Assembly (NCBI GenBank): GCA_023453025.1
Contig: JAEXUD010000059.1
Coordinates: 3,243 to 67,242 of the forward strand
Direction of reading: 5' to 3'
Source of the DNA: Bacillota bacterium
GTDB taxonomy: Bacteria; Bacillota; Clostridia; Tissierellales; Sedimentibacteraceae
DNA length: 64,000 nucleotides
Notes under the pieces: generated by a model
What the model was told of the DNA's origin: nothing
The model's database searches: none
What the model saw: only the letters and a program-made list of their open reading frames with translations
In this document: piece after piece, positions 44,332 through 52,004 of the stretch
Layout of the letters: each line of letters opens with the position of its first letter
Position numbering within the stretch: the stretch's first letter is position 1
Program-made: the position numbers and the translations under genes

Positions 44332-45438
44332 ATGGATTGGAAAATGCAACTAAAAAACAATATTACAACAGCTGATGAGGTGAATAAAGCTTTAAACTGG
44401 AACATGTCCGAGGAAGAAAAGGAAAAGTTCAAAAAAATAATTGACAGATACCCCATGTCAATACCAGACTATTACTTATCATTAATAAATAAAGATGACC
44501 CGGATGACCCTATAAGAAAGCTCTGTGTACCTTCAATATTAGAAACAGACATGAGCGGCAGCCTGGATACCAGCGGTGAAGCAAGCAATACAGTAGTTAA
44601 CGGTCTCCAGCACAAATATAAACAAACAGGAATGTATTTATCTACCAACAGATGTGCAATGTACTGCAGGCATTGCTTCAGAAAACGCCTTGTAGGAGTT
44701 AATGACGACGAAATCAACAAAGATTTTGATGATGTTGTAAATTATATAAAAGAACATACAGAAATGACCAATGTCCTGATATCCGGCGGCGATTCTTTCA
44801 TGAACAGCAATGTTAAAATTGAAAAGATACTGAGCGAATTATCAAAAATAGATCATTTAAGCTTTATCAGATTTGGAACAAGAACACCTGTTGTACTTCC
44901 GCAAAGAATTTCTGACGACCGGGAGCTTCTTGATATTCTTGAGCATTACAACAAAATAAAGCAAATATATATTGTGACTCATTTTAATCATCCTAATGAA
45001 ATCACAAGTGAATCAACCAGGGCTGTAGAAGCTTTGAGGAACATCGGCATTGTAGTAAGAAATCAGACTGTTTTACTGAGAGGAATAAATGACAATTCTG
45101 ATACTCTTGCTGCTTTAATGAGAGGACTTACAGAAATAGGAGTAATTCCATACTATATATTTCAATGCCGACCGGTTTCAGGGGTTAAAACCCAATTCCA
45201 GGTTCCTTTCATACAAGCCGTTAAATTGATGGATGACACTAAAAGTAAATTAAATGGTATAAGCAAAAGCTTTAAATATGCAATGAGTCATCCGACAGGT
45301 AAAATCGAAATAGTGGGCAGCCTTGGAAGTAATGAAATAATTTTCAAATATCATCAAGCTAAATATGATAAACACCAGGGCAAAATAATGAACATAAAAG
45401 TAACTGATGACCAGGCATGGCTGCCTGATAAAATATAA
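44332..45438 (+). CDS. KamA-family radical SAM protein (aminomutase-like)
   Basis: The 368-residue protein belongs to the lysine 2,3-aminomutase family, PLP-dependent radical SAM enzymes. It has the family motif CAMYCRHC (Cys108, Cys112, Cys115) and the PLP lysine Lys324 in PTGKIEI. Compared with clostridial lysine 2,3-aminomutase it is about 50 residues shorter, and the two aspartates that hold the lysine side chain (Asp293, Asp330) are Arg280 and Ala317 at the matching positions. It therefore is probably not a lysine aminomutase. An acidic substrate, as for glutamate 2,3-aminomutase, is possible but unproven. GGAG precedes the ATG, a terminator follows, and it is transcribed alone. Confidence 0.88.
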   Translation: MDWKMQLKNNITTADEVNKALNWNMSEEEKEKFKKIIDRYPMSIPDYYLSLINKDDPDDPIRKLCVPSILETDMSGSLDTSGEASNTVVNGLQHKYKQTGMYLSTNRCAMYCRHCFRKRLVGVNDDEINKDFDDVVNYIKEHTEMTNVLISGGDSFMNSNVKIEKILSELSKIDHLSFIRFGTRTPVVLPQRISDDRELLDILEHYNKIKQIYIVTHFNHPNEITSESTRAVEALRNIGIVVRNQTVLLRGINDNSDTLAALMRGLTEIGVIPYYIFQCRPVSGVKTQFQVPFIQAVKLMDDTKSKLNGISKSFKYAMSHPTGKIEIVGSLGSNEIIFKYHQAKYDKHQGKIMNIKVTDDQAWLPDKI

Positions 45439-45442
45439 GCCC

Positions 45443-45475
45443 AAAGCGAAATTCCTAAAAGAATTTCGCTTTTTA
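45443..45475 (+). terminator. Terminator after the KamA-like gene
   Basis: AAAGCGAAATTC (45443-45454) pairs perfectly with GAATTTCGCTTT (45461-45472) around a six-base loop, followed by Ts. It starts five bases after the stop codon. Confidence 0.9.
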
Positions 45476-45597
45476 TAAGTTTATTATCACATCTGTATAA
45501 AATGCTTATATAATGTAAGAACTTTATAATATCAAATGTCGGAATCCCTTGAATATACAATTAAAAACATTCAATAATAAGACTAGGTGGTGATAGT

Positions 45598-46275
45598 ATT
45601 AAAACACTTTATGAGTTAAATATCATTTCTATAAGCTTCAGAATTTTTTTGGCGATGCTGTGCGGAGGATTAATAGGTCTTGAAAGAAGCAGAAAAAACA
45701 GACCTGCAGGCTTCAGGACATATATGATAGTGTGCTTAAGCTCCGCATTGATAATGATGACGAATCAATTTATTTATGATAATTTTAGCGGCAGTGATCC
45801 GGCCAGACTGGGAGCTCAGGTAATAAGCGGAATTGGTTTTCTCGGTGCAGGTACCATAATTGTAACCAGCAGAAGTCAGGTGAAGGGACTAACCTCTGCA
45901 GCAGGGCTATGGGCTTCTGCATGCTTTGGATTGGCTATTGGTATAGGCTTTTATTATGGTGCATTAATAGTTGCAATCGCTGTTTTTTTTATAATAACTA
46001 TTCTTAAAAAGCTTGATAATTGGCTTACATCAACTAATAAAAGCATAACTGTGTACACATCTTTTTCAACCTTAGAAAGCTTTGATAAATTCATTTTGTA
46101 TTGCTATAGCAACCATTACAAGGTGCATGATATAGAAATTACAAAGGACGCAAATTTAATGCAGGTTACAGTAATTGCCATTATACAAATAGAGGCTCCT
46201 CAAAGAACAAATCATGTTGAAATTTTACAAAAATTCAGTTCCTTTGAAGGACTGATTCATATCGAGGAACTATAA
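45598..46275 (+). CDS. MgtC/SapB family membrane protein
   Basis: The 225-residue protein has the MgtC domain. A first helix leads into AMLCGGLIGLERSRKNRPAGFRT, and the next blocks are GAQVISGIGFLGAGTIIV and GLTSAAGLWASACFGLAIG. A cytosolic ACT-like C-terminal domain follows (about residues 150-225). The first helix begins before any ATG, GTG or TTG with a ribosome binding site. AGGTGG lies seven bases before an ATT at 45598, which would complete that helix. A TTG at 45649 is in frame but would truncate it and lacks a site. MgtC proteins act in magnesium-limited growth or membrane-potential control, and the role is unclear in anaerobes. Confidence 0.85.
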   Translation: MKTLYELNIISISFRIFLAMLCGGLIGLERSRKNRPAGFRTYMIVCLSSALIMMTNQFIYDNFSGSDPARLGAQVISGIGFLGAGTIIVTSRSQVKGLTSAAGLWASACFGLAIGIGFYYGALIVAIAVFFIITILKKLDNWLTSTNKSITVYTSFSTLESFDKFILYCYSNHYKVHDIEITKDANLMQVTVIAIIQIEAPQRTNHVEILQKFSSFEGLIHIEEL

Positions 46276-46294
46276 AAAGGCTAAGCCTTTTTAT
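46272..46294. terminator. Bidirectional terminator between the MgtC-like gene and ispG
   Basis: ATAAAAAGGC (46272-46281) and GCCTTTTTAT (46285-46294) form a perfect 10-base stem with a TAA loop. Both strands end in a run of five Ts, so it can stop transcription from either side. Confidence 0.9.
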
Positions 46295-46302
46295 AGTTAT
46301 CA

Positions 46303-47364
46303 TTAAAATTTTTCTATTTCCTCCAATAATGTCTGTACAATTTCTTCCTCTTTAACCTTTCTTATTATCTCACCTTTTTTAAACAGCAGGGCTTCGCCTA
46401 TACCCCCTGCAATTCCTATATCTGCCTGTCTGGCTTCACCGGGGCCGTTAACAGCACAGCCCATAATCGCAACAGTAATAGGCTTGTTTACATTTTTTAA
46501 TCCGTCTTGTATTTTTTTAGTAAGGTCAATCAATTGTATTTTTGTCCTGCCGCAGGTAGGACATGTTATATAATTAATGCCGAAATCTCTGAGATTTAAG
46601 CTTTTTAAAATTTCTCTCGCAACCTTGACCTCTTCGGTTGGTTTATCTGTAAGTGAAATTCTTAACGTATCTCCTATACCATCTGCCAGCAAGCTGCCGA
46701 CTCCTATGGCAGAACGTATGCTTCCCTCAAAAAGAGTGCCGGCATGTGTTATACCTAAATGAAGAGGATAATCAACCTTTTGAGCCATAGATCTGTATGC
46801 ATTTATTGTCATTTTAATGTCTGTTCCTTTCATTGAAATGACTATGTTATTATAATCTAAATCCTCTAAAATTCTAACATGCTCTAATGCTGATTCCACC
46901 ATTCCTTCTGATGTAATTATGTTATTATATTTTCTTAATATATCCTTATGTATGCTTCCTGCATTTACACCGATTCTGATTGGGATATTTCTAGGTTTAG
47001 CCATTTCAACTATTTTTTGGACCCTGTCAATACTGCCTATATTGCCCGGATTGATTCTTAATTTATCTATGCCGTTTTCAATAGACTTTAATGCCAATCT
47101 ATAGTCAAAATGAATGTCTGCAACCAACGGAATATGTATTTGCTTTTTTATATCTCTTATTGCTTCTGCATCTGAAGCATCTGCAACTGCAACTCTCACT
47201 ATTTCACAGCCTGCATCTTCCAGCTCAAGAATTTGTCTTACAGTCGAATTTACATCCTTTGTAAACGTGTTTGTCATAGATTGAACCGGAATTTTTGCAT
47301 TTCCGCCAATTTGAACATTTCCTGCCATTACACTTCTTGATTGTCTTCTGATTATTCGATCCAT
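46303..47364 (-). CDS. ispG: 4-hydroxy-3-methylbut-2-en-1-yl diphosphate synthase (flavodoxin-type)
   Basis: The 353-residue iron-sulfur enzyme makes HMBPP in the MEP isoprenoid pathway. The TIM-barrel start includes VQSMTNTFTKDV, and cluster cysteines lie in YITCPTCGRTK near residue 265 and GCAVNGPGEA near residue 305. A glutamate in the latter block completes the site. GGAGG precedes the ATG. It follows rseP in the order cdsA-rseP-ispG, which feeds undecaprenyl phosphate synthesis with uppS. The expected dxr is not between cdsA and rseP. Confidence 0.96.
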   Translation of the reverse strand: MDRIIRRQSRSVMAGNVQIGGNAKIPVQSMTNTFTKDVNSTVRQILELEDAGCEIVRVAVADASDAEAIRDIKKQIHIPLVADIHFDYRLALKSIENGIDKLRINPGNIGSIDRVQKIVEMAKPRNIPIRIGVNAGSIHKDILRKYNNIITSEGMVESALEHVRILEDLDYNNIVISMKGTDIKMTINAYRSMAQKVDYPLHLGITHAGTLFEGSIRSAIGVGSLLADGIGDTLRISLTDKPTEEVKVAREILKSLNLRDFGINYITCPTCGRTKIQLIDLTKKIQDGLKNVNKPITVAIMGCAVNGPGEARQADIGIAGGIGEALLFKKGEIIRKVKEEEIVQTLLEEIEKF

Positions 47365-47463
47365 GTTACCTCCAAAAAGAAAAAATTATTAAATAACAAT
47401 ACAATTATTAAGGATTTGTGCATTACACAAATCCTACATTAATTTTATTTCAATTTTAATTTA

Positions 47464-48711
47464 TTATATTCTGAATAATCTTAAAATATCTTTATAGGTA
47501 ATAAATATCATAAAACCGATGAGTACTATAAACCCGACAAAATGTATGTACCCCTCTTTTTCTACAGGTATTGATTTTCCTCTGATAGCTTCAACGATTA
47601 AAAATACAAGTTTGCTTCCGTCAAGTGCAGGTATTGGCAAAAGATTCATAAAGCCAAGATTAATGCTGATGAACGCCGCCAAGTTTAACAATGACAATAT
47701 TCCGCTTTCAGCTGCTTCACCAACCATAGAAATTACCATAACCGGTCCGCCAAGTGCATCACTTCCAAGCTTTCCTGTCACCAGCTGGCTTATTGTCTTG
47801 AACATAAGCTCAATATAGTAGACTGTCTTGTAAGCTGAAGAAGAAATTGCAGTAATAAAAGATTTCTCAAGCTGAGTGTTGAATTTAACTGTTATCTGAG
47901 TCTGAGGCACTATGCTGAAATCAAGCATCTTACCATTTCTTTCAACGGTAATTTTAACCGGATTTCCTTCTGGTGTATTTTCAACCTGTGAAGTTAGTTC
48001 TCCCCATGTGTTAACTGAAATATCATTAACCTTTAATACCTTGTCACCATCTTTTATGCCGGCTTCGTAAGCCGGAGAGGTTACATCTGTAGGAGAAATA
48101 ACAGTTGTTGGTTCATCATCTATAATTGTGGTTGAAACCCCCACAATTTTTCTGTAATTGTTGTTAATTTTTGCCTGTTTTATCTGACCGTCTCTTTCAT
48201 ATTCAATAACATAATATGTATTGTCAGGATTTGTTATTTCATAAAATATATCTTCCCAGATATATGCTTTTTCATCGTTTATGGAAATAATCTTGTCACC
48301 TGTTCTTAAGCCTGCCCTGTATTCATTTGATTCTTCGTCAATACTGTCTATATGGTTGCCATAAACTCCATATGAAAAAGCAATAATAATGAATAAGGCA
48401 AGTGCTAAAACATAGTTCATTAAGGGTCCGGCTACAATTACTCTAAATCTTTGCCATACTGTCTTAGTGCTAAAGCTAGTTGAAGTTCTTACGTCCTCCT
48501 CTTCACCCTCCATTTGAACAAAACCGCCGATAGGAACTGCCCTGATTGAATAAATTGTTCCGTTTTTTTCTTTTTTCAGCAGTGTTGGTCCCATGCCTAT
48601 TGCAAACTCATATACTTTTATACCAACACTTTTGGCTGCTCTATAATGTCCAAATTCATGAACGAGCACTATTACCGAAAATACAAATAAAGATGCAATT
48701 ATTGTCAACAA
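47464..48711 (-). CDS. rseP: RIP site-2 metalloprotease RseP/RasP
   Basis: The 415-residue intramembrane zinc protease cuts transmembrane regulators such as anti-sigma factors. It has HEFGH at residues 18-22 in the first helix and PALDGSK in the last membrane block, which supplies the metal-binding aspartate. Two PDZ-like stretches lie between (about 130-190 and 205-275), more than the single PDZ of B. subtilis RasP. The start is a TTG seven bases after GGAGG. It lies 15 bases behind cdsA, leaving no room for dxr. Confidence 0.95.
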   Translation of the reverse strand: MLTIIASLFVFSVIVLVHEFGHYRAAKSVGIKVYEFAIGMGPTLLKKEKNGTIYSIRAVPIGGFVQMEGEEEDVRTSTSFSTKTVWQRFRVIVAGPLMNYVLALALFIIIAFSYGVYGNHIDSIDEESNEYRAGLRTGDKIISINDEKAYIWEDIFYEITNPDNTYYVIEYERDGQIKQAKINNNYRKIVGVSTTIIDDEPTTVISPTDVTSPAYEAGIKDGDKVLKVNDISVNTWGELTSQVENTPEGNPVKITVERNGKMLDFSIVPQTQITVKFNTQLEKSFITAISSSAYKTVYYIELMFKTISQLVTGKLGSDALGGPVMVISMVGEAAESGILSLLNLAAFISINLGFMNLLPIPALDGSKLVFLIVEAIRGKSIPVEKEGYIHFVGFIVLIGFMIFITYKDILRLFRI

Positions 48712-48726
48712 TATATAACCTCCATC

Positions 48727-49494
48727 TTATAGAAAATGCTGAGTAAAGTAATAAACAACCGGTGCTACAAAAAGCACACTGTCAAATCTGTCCAATATTC
48801 CTCCGTGTCCAGGCAGTATATTGCCAAAATCCTTTATTCCATTTTCTCTTTTAATTTTTGAAGCAACTAAATCACCTGCCATTGAAAAAACAGATGCACT
48901 CACACTAAATATTATAATGTAAATATATTTATTTATTCTTAAATAATCAAAATAAATAAGAGATATAATGGTACATCCTATTATTCCGCCGATGGCACCT
49001 TCAATTGTTTTATTGGGACTAACCTCAGGATATAATTTATGCCTTCCAAATATTTTTCCTGAAAAATAAGCAAAGGTGTCTGAGCCGAAAGCTACTATAT
49101 ATACAAGCCATACATATGGTGATTCATTTATAAGCATCATATGATACATAAAAAAAACAACATAGATACCTATAAAAACAATTTCAGAAACCTTCTTAAC
49201 ATCGACTTTTTTATTAAATATGAATATTAGAAAATTCAGTGATATATAAAGAAATAAGAAAAAATCGAAAAAATGCTGATATTCTGTGACCTTTTCAATA
49301 AATAAAGCAATTGCAAACACATAATTAACAATAGCTCCGTAATCAAAACCGTCATTAAACAGTACCTTTGAAAGCTCATAAATTGCAATGCAGGTTATGC
49401 CAAAATAAACAAAATCATACAGGGTTCCACCCGTATATGTTATAAAAGCAATAAAAACTCCTCCTGCAACTCCAGTAATAACTCTTTGTCTCAT
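48727..49494 (-). CDS. cdsA: Phosphatidate cytidylyltransferase
   Basis: The 255-residue membrane enzyme makes CDP-diacylglycerol from phosphatidate and CTP. It has about seven helices and the C-terminal signature SKIKRENGIKDFGNILPGHG followed by GILDRFDS. The product feeds PgsA, which is encoded elsewhere in this window. Its GGCGGTG site lies in the end of uppS. It is in the uppS-cdsA-rseP-ispG run. Confidence 0.95.
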   Translation of the reverse strand: MRQRVITGVAGGVFIAFITYTGGTLYDFVYFGITCIAIYELSKVLFNDGFDYGAIVNYVFAIALFIEKVTEYQHFFDFFLFLYISLNFLIFIFNKKVDVKKVSEIVFIGIYVVFFMYHMMLINESPYVWLVYIVAFGSDTFAYFSGKIFGRHKLYPEVSPNKTIEGAIGGIIGCTIISLIYFDYLRINKYIYIIIFSVSASVFSMAGDLVASKIKRENGIKDFGNILPGHGGILDRFDSVLFVAPVVYYFTQHFL

Positions 49495-49506
49495 AACAAC
49501 ACCGCC

Positions 49507-50229
49507 CTAGTTACCGTATCTCCTTTTTCTATTTTGAAAACATTCAACAGCCTTCAATAATTCTGTTTTTTTGAAGTCCGGCCACATTACATCTGTGAAA
49601 TAAAATTCTGTATAAGCAAGTTGGTATAAAAGGAAATTGCTTAATCGAATTTCACCGCTTGTTCTTATCAGCAAATCCGGATCAGGCATATCATAAGTAA
49701 ATAAATAACTCTTGAAGCTTTCCTCATTTATTTCATTTATATTAATTTTGTTATTTTCATAATCGTTTACTACCTTTTTAACTGCATTAACTATTTCGCT
49801 TCTTGAGCCATAGCTTAATGCTATGTTTAAATGCAGTTTTTTATTGTTTTTTGTCAGTTCAATTGAGCGTTTCACTTCTTTTTTAGTCTTTTCCGGCAAA
49901 TCTTCAATGTTACCCATTAAGGTTATTTTAACATTATTTTTGTGAAGGTAGTCCAGCTCTTTTACAACAAATTCAACCAACAGGTTCATTAAATAATCTA
50001 CTTCTTTTTTGTCTCTCCTCCAATTCTCTGTTGAAAAAGCATAAATAGACAAATATTTAATACCTAAATCCACCGAGTTTCTCACAAGGTCTGTTACTCT
50101 CAATGCACCCTCTTTATGACCCTGGCTTGCAGGGAGATTATTATTTTGAGCCCATCTTCTGTTTCCATCCATAATAACAGCAAGATGTTCAGGAATAATA
50201 CCCGAACGTACCTTTTCTTCTAAATCCAT
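49507..50229 (-). CDS. uppS: Undecaprenyl diphosphate synthase
   Basis: The 240-residue cis-prenyltransferase makes the C55 lipid carrier for the cell wall. Motif I is MDGNRRWAQ with catalytic Asp21, followed by LSIYAFSTENWRRDKKEVDYL and the C-terminal RTSGEIRLSNFLLYQLAYTE. All substrate-binding residues expected in these motifs are visible. GAGG precedes the ATG. About 240 bases of repeats and hairpins separate it from the upstream frr group, so its co-transcription with frr may be altered. Confidence 0.96.
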   Translation of the reverse strand: MDLEEKVRSGIIPEHLAVIMDGNRRWAQNNNLPASQGHKEGALRVTDLVRNSVDLGIKYLSIYAFSTENWRRDKKEVDYLMNLLVEFVVKELDYLHKNNVKITLMGNIEDLPEKTKKEVKRSIELTKNNKKLHLNIALSYGSRSEIVNAVKKVVNDYENNKININEINEESFKSYLFTYDMPDPDLLIRTSGEIRLSNFLLYQLAYTEFYFTDVMWPDFKKTELLKAVECFQNRKRRYGN

Positions 50230-50246
50230 ATTTACCTCTCTTTTTG

Positions 50247-50294
50247 CACAGTCTCGTTCACCAAATTATTTGCTCGCTGTCGCTTTCATAATTT
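50247..50294. repeat. 48-base repeat upstream of uppS, copy 1
   Basis: This copy starts CACAGTCTCGTTCACC and recurs at 50365-50413 with a few changes. Inside it CCAAATTAT pairs with ATAATTTGG (50288-50296) to make a small hairpin. A second hairpin, CCATTTTTT (50321-50329) with AAAAAATGG (50344-50352), lies between the copies. Nothing in it codes. Confidence 0.85.
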
Positions 50295-50364
50295 GGGAAC
50301 TCGTTGCGGTTGACCTACCGCCATTTTTTCTCCCTGACGGTCTAAAAAATGGGGTTAGGGCATA

Positions 50365-50413
50365 CACAGTCTTCGTTCACCAAATTATTTGCTCGCTGCC
50401 GCTCTCATAATTT
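50365..50413. repeat. 49-base repeat upstream of uppS, copy 2
   Basis: This second copy starts CACAGTCTTCGTTCACC, 118 bases after the first and in the same orientation, with about four differences. The pair and the hairpin between them make a compact repeat element of about 170 bases inside the frr-uppS interval. Confidence 0.85.
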
Positions 50414-50469
50414 TGCATACAAAAAACGAAACTCAGGCTTATGATTTCATCACAAGCCTTCTTTACAGA

Positions 50470-50652
50470 CTAATAATATGAAACATACAATGTAACATAA
50501 TTATCACAGCTTTGTTTTTTTATTACATATGGTTTGTCTAAGTTATTAAACTTCTTGTTAGTTCCTGTTACTTTTATTATATTAATAATCTTATTATTTT
50601 CTTCTATTATTTTCAAAGCATCCTTCAATGGATAACCAATTAAATCATCCAT
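50470..50652 (-). CDS. 60-aa PASTA-like small protein
   Basis: The 60-residue product starts MDDLIGYPLKDALKIIEENN and ends YVTLYVSYY. The pattern of a G(x)PL..A...L helix followed by a strand-loop-strand is like a single PASTA domain, and the TLYVSYY end fits its last strand. There is no membrane segment or signal peptide, unlike usual PASTA proteins. It lies one base from the frr stop, with AGAGG in the junction, so it is translationally linked to frr. I see no known function. Confidence 0.7.
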   Translation of the reverse strand: MDDLIGYPLKDALKIIEENNKIINIIKVTGTNKKFNNLDKPYVIKKQSCDNYVTLYVSYY

Positions 50653-50653
50653 A

Positions 50654-51211
50654 TTAAACCTCTAAAATTTCTTTTTCCTTGTCCTTGTAGATGTCATCTG
50701 TAATTTTTATGTATTTATCAGTGAACTTCTGCATTTCTTCTTCGGCTTTCTTATGATCATCTTTAGTTATTTCGCTTGATTTTTCTAATTTCTTAAATTC
50801 CTCATTAGCATCTCTTCTGATGTTTCTGATGGCAACTTTAGCATTTTCAACTTCTTTTTTAACCTGCTTAATTAAATCTTTTCTTCTTTCTTCTGTAAGC
50901 GGCGGGATAACAAGCCTGATTATCTTACCGTCATTAGATGGGTTAATGCCTAAATCAGAAACCATTATTGCTTTTTCAATTTCCTTTACTAAGCTTGCAT
51001 CCCAAGGCTGAATTGTGATTGCTCTAGGTTCTGGTACAGATATATTTGCCACTTGATTTAACGGAGTCATAGTACCGTAATAACTTACTTGGATTTTATC
51101 AACTAATTTTGGATTTGCTTTGCCGGCTCTGATTGATGCAAGATCTTCTTTTAAAAAATTAATTGATTTTTTCATAGTTTCTTCTGATTTTGTTATTATT
51201 TCTTTATACAT
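50654..51211 (-). CDS. frr: Ribosome recycling factor
   Basis: The 185-residue protein releases ribosomes from mRNA after termination, together with EF-G. It has the two-domain layout, with LKEDLASIRAGKANPKLVDKI in the first helix, ISVPEPRAITIQPWD in the hinge/domain II, and GKIIRLVIPPLTEERRKDL and NIRRDANEEFKKLEK after it. AGGAGG precedes the ATG. It follows pyrH by one base, as in most bacteria. Confidence 0.97.
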   Translation of the reverse strand: MYKEIITKSEETMKKSINFLKEDLASIRAGKANPKLVDKIQVSYYGTMTPLNQVANISVPEPRAITIQPWDASLVKEIEKAIMVSDLGINPSNDGKIIRLVIPPLTEERRKDLIKQVKKEVENAKVAIRNIRRDANEEFKKLEKSSEITKDDHKKAEEEMQKFTDKYIKITDDIYKDKEKEILEV

Positions 51212-51212
51212 C

Positions 51213-51926
51213 TTATACCTCCTTTATTATTGTTCCTATGTCCTCACCCATAACTATTTTTTCAATATTTTCCGGGTACTCAATTCCAAAGACTAAAATA
51301 GGAATTTTATTATCCATACATAATGATGTTGCTGTTGAGTCCATTATTTTAAGACCTCTGTTAAGAACATCTATGTATTTTAATTCATCAAACTTAATCG
51401 AGTCGGGATTTTTATTTGGATCATCGCTATAAACACCATCAACACCATTTTTTGCAAGGAGTATTATATCAGCATTTATTTCAGCAGCTCGAAGTGCTGC
51501 TGTTGTATCAGTAGAAAAATATGGATTTCCTGAACCCCCTGAAAAAATTACAACCCTTCCCTTTTCCAAATGTCTGACAGCTTTTCTTCTTATATATGGT
51601 TCCGCTATTTGTCTCATTTCAATTGCAGTCTGCAATCTGGTTTCCACACCTATTTTTTCAAGTGCGTCTTGTAAAGCTAAACCATTGATTATCGTTCCAA
51701 GCATTCCCATGTAATCTGATGTTGTTCTGTCCATTTCCTTAGCGCTGGCGCCTCTCCAGAAATTACCTCCTCCGACAACAACTGCCACCTCAACACCCAT
51801 TTCATTAACATTTTTTATTACATTAGAAATTTTCGTTACTATTTCTTCGTTAATTCCGTGACCATAGTTGCCTGATAGTGCTTCACCGCTTATTTTTAAA
51901 ATAATTCTTTTATACTTGCAGTCCAT
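51213..51926 (-). CDS. pyrH: UMP kinase
   Basis: The 237-residue enzyme phosphorylates UMP to UDP. The amino-acid-kinase fold motifs are visible: LKISGEALSG at the N terminus, VVVGGGNFWRG for nucleotide binding, and FSGGSGNPYFSTDTTAALRAAE for UMP binding. GGAGG precedes the ATG. It follows tsf, from which it is separated by a hairpin at 51956-51980, and precedes frr by one base. Confidence 0.97.
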   Translation of the reverse strand: MDCKYKRIILKISGEALSGNYGHGINEEIVTKISNVIKNVNEMGVEVAVVVGGGNFWRGASAKEMDRTTSDYMGMLGTIINGLALQDALEKIGVETRLQTAIEMRQIAEPYIRRKAVRHLEKGRVVIFSGGSGNPYFSTDTTAALRAAEINADIILLAKNGVDGVYSDDPNKNPDSIKFDELKYIDVLNRGLKIMDSTATSLCMDNKIPILVFGIEYPENIEKIVMGEDIGTIIKEV

Positions 51927-51955
51927 GTTTTCCTCCTGAAGACATTGATTTATTT

Positions 51956-51980
51956 AATGGAGAACTTATAGTTCTCCATT
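51956..51980 (-). terminator. Hairpin between tsf and pyrH
   Basis: AATGGAGAAC (51956-51965) and GTTCTCCATT (51971-51980) form a perfect 10-base stem. On the minus strand the tail AAATAAATC is poor in Ts, so it may only weaken read-through or protect the 3' end of tsf mRNA. Confidence 0.55.
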
Positions 51981-52004
51981 ATTCTTTTATAATTTACCTC
52001 AGGA

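Noticed and set aside
44332..45438. Calling the KamA-like gene a lysine 2,3-aminomutase
   Set aside because: The two aspartates that bind the lysine side chain are replaced, and the protein is clearly shorter than that enzyme.
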